NCBI GenBank assembly: GCA_035546335.1
Contig: DATKDP010000130.1
Span: forward strand, 1-53,532
Source of the DNA: DATKDP01 sp035546335
GTDB taxonomy: Bacteria > Acidobacteriota > Thermoanaerobaculia > Gp7-AA8
Reading direction: 5' to 3'
DNA: 53,532 bases
This document shows positions 51,306 through 53,532 of the stretch, piece by piece. Both the position numbers and the translations under genes were made by a program. The notes under the pieces were generated by a model. The model worked only from the letters and a program-made list of their open reading frames with translations. It did not search any database and was not told the origin of the DNA. Numbering within the stretch: position 1 is the stretch's first letter; each line of letters begins with the position of its first letter.

Positions 51306-52475
51306 ATGAACCAGATCAGCAATCGCCTCAGCGGCCTCGTGCAATCCGACATTCGCCGCATGTCGCGCGAGTGCGAGCGCGTCGGCGGTATCAACCTCGG
51401 GCAGGGGATCTGCGATCTCCCGACGCTTCCCGAGCTGCAGACCGGCGTGGCCGATGCGCTGCGCGACGGGAAGTCGACCTATTCGAAGTTCGAAGGAGTC
51501 GACCTCCTTCGCGAGCGCATCGCACAGAAGATCTCCGGCTTCAACCGTTTCGAAGTCGATCCGGCCAGCGAGATCGTGGTGACGGTCGGCTCGACGGGCG
51601 GCTTCGCCACAGCGGCACTTGCGACGTTGAATGCAGGCGACGAAGTGATCCTCTTCGAACCGTATTACGGCTATCACCTCAACACGTTGAAGGTCCTCGG
51701 GATCGAAACGAAGCTTTTTCCTCTCGACCCTCCCGACTGGTCGATCGACTTCCACGCCCTGCGCGCCGCGTTCACGCCGCGAACGAAGGGAGTCGTCATC
51801 TGCACTCCGTCGAACCCCTGCGGCAAGGTCTTCACTGCGAACGAGCTTGCGGCGATCGGCGAGATCTGCCGCGAACATGGGGCATGGGCCTATACCGACG
51901 AGATCTACGAATACATCGTCTATGACCAGCGGCGTCACGTCTCGATGGCCTCACTTCCCGGATGCCGCGAGACGACGATCACCATCTCCGGCTTCTCGAA
52001 GACTTTCTCGATCACCGGATGGAGAATCGGCTACGTCGCTGCACCGGCGGAGATCGCCTCGAAGATCGGCCTGGTCAACGATCTGTTCTACGTCTGTGCG
52101 CCGACGCCTCTCCAGTGGGGCGTCGCACGCGCACTCGAGCTGGGCCCTGCGTACTACCAGGAGCTCGCCCGCGATTACGAGACGAAGCGCGACATGCTCG
52201 TGGACGCGGTGAATGAATCGGGGATGATTCCGTACGTGCCGCAGGGGGCGTACTACATGCTGGTCGACTTCACGCCGCTCGGATTCTCCCACGACAAAGA
52301 GGCCGCCACGGCGCTTCTCGAGGAGAGCCGCGTCGCTTCGGTTCCCGGCTCGGCTTTCTACGAATCCGATCGAGGAAAGAGCCTGCTCCGCTTCTGCTTC
52401 GCCAAGGACTTCGCCGCACTCGAGGAATCGTGCCGTCGAATCCGCCGCTTCCGCGCGGCTGCGCGGGCGGTGTGA
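51306..52475 (+). CDS. PLP-dependent aminotransferase, class I/II
   Basis: This 389-residue fold-type I aminotransferase has NLGQGICDLP, TVGSTGGFATAALATL, FEPYYGYH, CTPSNPCGKVFT, TDEIYEYIVYD and the PLP-binding Lys232 in SGFSKTFSITGWRIG. Features such as the FEPYYGYH segment recall the aspartate/kynurenine aminotransferase-like group, and the substrate is not certain. It differs from the gene at 27342, with low visible similarity, so the two are paralogues of different subgroups. A candidate leaderless promoter lies directly upstream. The peroxiredoxin gene starts 62 nt downstream. Confidence 0.9.
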   Translation: MNQISNRLSGLVQSDIRRMSRECERVGGINLGQGICDLPTLPELQTGVADALRDGKSTYSKFEGVDLLRERIAQKISGFNRFEVDPASEIVVTVGSTGGFATAALATLNAGDEVILFEPYYGYHLNTLKVLGIETKLFPLDPPDWSIDFHALRAAFTPRTKGVVICTPSNPCGKVFTANELAAIGEICREHGAWAYTDEIYEYIVYDQRRHVSMASLPGCRETTITISGFSKTFSITGWRIGYVAAPAEIASKIGLVNDLFYVCAPTPLQWGVARALELGPAYYQELARDYETKRDMLVDAVNESGMIPYVPQGAYYMLVDFTPLGFSHDKEAATALLEESRVASVPGSAFYESDRGKSLLRFCFAKDFAALEESCRRIRRFRAAARAV

Positions 52476-52537
52476 AGTACAATTCCGCCGCCGATGACAC
52501 GCGCTTCGCGTGGGCGACCATCCTGGAGGTTGACGAG

Positions 52538-53020
52538 ATGCAGGACTACTACGAGCCGAAGGTGGGCGATCTCGCACCCGAGTTCCGCCTTCCATCCACC
52601 GGCGGAGGAAGGGTCACTCTCCGCGACTTCGACAAGAAGTGGATCGTCCTCTACTTCTATCCGAAAGACGACACCCCGGGTTGTACTGCGGAAGCATGCG
52701 CGTTCCGCGACCTCCTCAGCGAGATCGAGAAGGAAGGGGCCGTCATCCTCGGTGTCTCCACAGGCACGGTCGAAAGTCACGAGAAGTTTCGATCGAAGTA
52801 CAACCTGAACTTCCCCCTGCTCGCCGACCAGATGGCCGACGTCGCGAAGATGTACGGCGGCTGGAAACAAAAAAACCTGTACGGCCGCCAGGTGTGGGGC
52901 GTCGCCCGTGTGACCTACCTCATCGGTCCGGATCGGCGAGTGAAGAAGGTCTACAAGAAGGTCGATCCGAAGAGCCACTGCGAACAGATTCTCACCGATC
53001 TGCGCGCCCTGAAGGAGTGA
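52538..53020 (+). CDS. bcp: Thioredoxin-dependent peroxiredoxin, BCP/PrxQ type
   Basis: This 160-residue peroxiredoxin has the BCP layout: VGDLAPEFRLPST, then LYFYPKDDTPGCTAEACAFR with the peroxidatic Cys49 and resolving Cys54, and LGVSTGTVESHEKFRSKY. It reduces hydrogen and organic peroxides with electrons from thioredoxin. ATG 52538 is used because GGAGG lies eight bases ahead and family homology begins there. The frame is open 36 codons further upstream. A short hairpin, TGCGCC-GGCGCA, follows the stop and may act as a terminator. Confidence 0.92.
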   Translation: MQDYYEPKVGDLAPEFRLPSTGGGRVTLRDFDKKWIVLYFYPKDDTPGCTAEACAFRDLLSEIEKEGAVILGVSTGTVESHEKFRSKYNLNFPLLADQMADVAKMYGGWKQKNLYGRQVWGVARVTYLIGPDRRVKKVYKKVDPKSHCEQILTDLRALKE

Positions 53021-53130
53021 CGCGCCTGCGCCGGCGCAAGTGATCAGGGAGAGCGGGCGTCCCGCGCCCGCCCCCGGAGTGGCAGGAGACCGGTCTCGAA
53101 GTAATCCACGATCAGGCCGTTTGAAAGGGT

Positions 53131-53350
53131 TGTGGCAGGGTGTGAGTAAAGGATCTGCGATCGGCACCTGTGTAGGAACGCAGATGTCTCGCTCACATCC
53201 ACCCACATCACCTCGAATGACACTGACCGTGCCGTCATCCTGAACGAGGACGGAGGGCAGGGTGTGAGTGAAGGATCTGCGATCGGCCCCTGTCCAAGAA
53301 CGTAGATCCTTCGCTCACGCCCACCCATCCTCCTCGCTCAGGATGACGGA
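53131..53350. repeat. Repeat family D, MITE-like pair
   Basis: Two related copies lie in tandem (53131-53223 and 53232-53349). The second has terminal inverted repeats: CCGTCATCCTGAACGAGGA at 53232-53250 and its complement at 53331-53349, with 18 of 19 bases matching. An inner pair, GTGAGTGAAGGATCT / AGATCCTTCGCTCAC, can pair too. The element is 118 bases and non-coding. The remaining bases to 53532 show no gene or repeat I can support. Confidence 0.8.
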
Positions 53351-53532
53351 AGGATGCGGGTTCCGCTACACCGGTGCCCAGCGCCGCTGCCCGCTTCCAA
53401 GAAACTCCCTGTGTTTATGCGGCTTTTTACGCCATGCCTCTCCCTTTCTGGTCATGGCCGAGCGGAAGACTCTGAGGGAAAACGGTCTCGTCAGGGCCAC
53501 GCCGCCGGGCATGGTACCCGGTTTCTTCCCTC

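Noticed and set aside
53391..53532. Possible gene fragment at the window end
   Set aside because: No frame with clear composition, start or motif.

Overview
The window is about 53.5 kb of GC-rich bacterial chromosome. It has many GTG/TTG starts, about 40 intact genes, three or four gene remnants, and no rRNA, tRNA, CRISPR array or phage module that I could see. The gene content (HflKC, secreted Spy-like and DUF5666-like proteins, a ZAS-TPR anti-sigma factor, an M43 metalloprotease, a 1970-residue alpha-2-macroglobulin, LigD, RecD2) suits a free-living Gram-negative heterotroph. My best guess is Acidobacteriota, perhaps Thermoanaerobaculia-like. That placement is inference, since no marker gene is present.

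Layout. 1-6.1 kb: tail of a membrane protein, hflKC, a histidine-phosphatase lipoprotein, an AraC regulator downstream of an NTF2-like protein, and a MerR-type operator driving a 57-residue MerR stub plus a secreted protein. 6.1-11.6 kb, all on the minus strand: a small secreted protein with a structured leader, an ECF sigma factor with its anti-sigma factor, a Spy-like protein, a membrane-anchored unknown, a CheY-like receiver and VanZ. 12-15 kb: a lipoprotein and a NarL-type sensor kinase. 15-20.6 kb: an overlapping operon of YfhO-like protein, LigD (ligase-polymerase) and a fatty-acid desaturase. 20.8-24 kb: an SDR and RecD2. 24.5-30.7 kb: YjbQ, a GAF sensor kinase, an aminotransferase, an EVE protein, a MaoC hydratase and two small proteins. 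31-38.4 kb: a beta-helix/FN3 secreted protein, small membrane proteins, a frameshifted zinc-ribbon gene and a membrane hydrolase. 38.4-43.2 kb: a DUF5666-like protein, a dienelactone hydrolase, the M43 protease, a crotonase and a HEPN remnant. 43.3-53 kb: alpha-2-macroglobulin, a secreted unknown, a DUF4160/DUF2442 pair, a second aminotransferase and a peroxiredoxin.

The most unusual part is between the genes. Nearly every longer gap holds tandem arrays with exactly 7-nt period, in at least eight unrelated sequences (CTCTCGT, NAGCCTC, GAAACCT, TTTCTRG, TTGCAGA, GCAGATG, GAAGAGG, CTTCMCC). Several are built as nested palindromes, and two homologous composite cassettes bracket the SDR gene. Arrays abut or supply the stop codons of several genes. 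Four further dispersed hairpin families (called A, B, D and F here) fill other gaps. Several genes also have a TAnnnT -10 box only 6-8 nt before the ATG and no Shine-Dalgarno, which implies leaderless mRNAs. Others have strong SD sequences.
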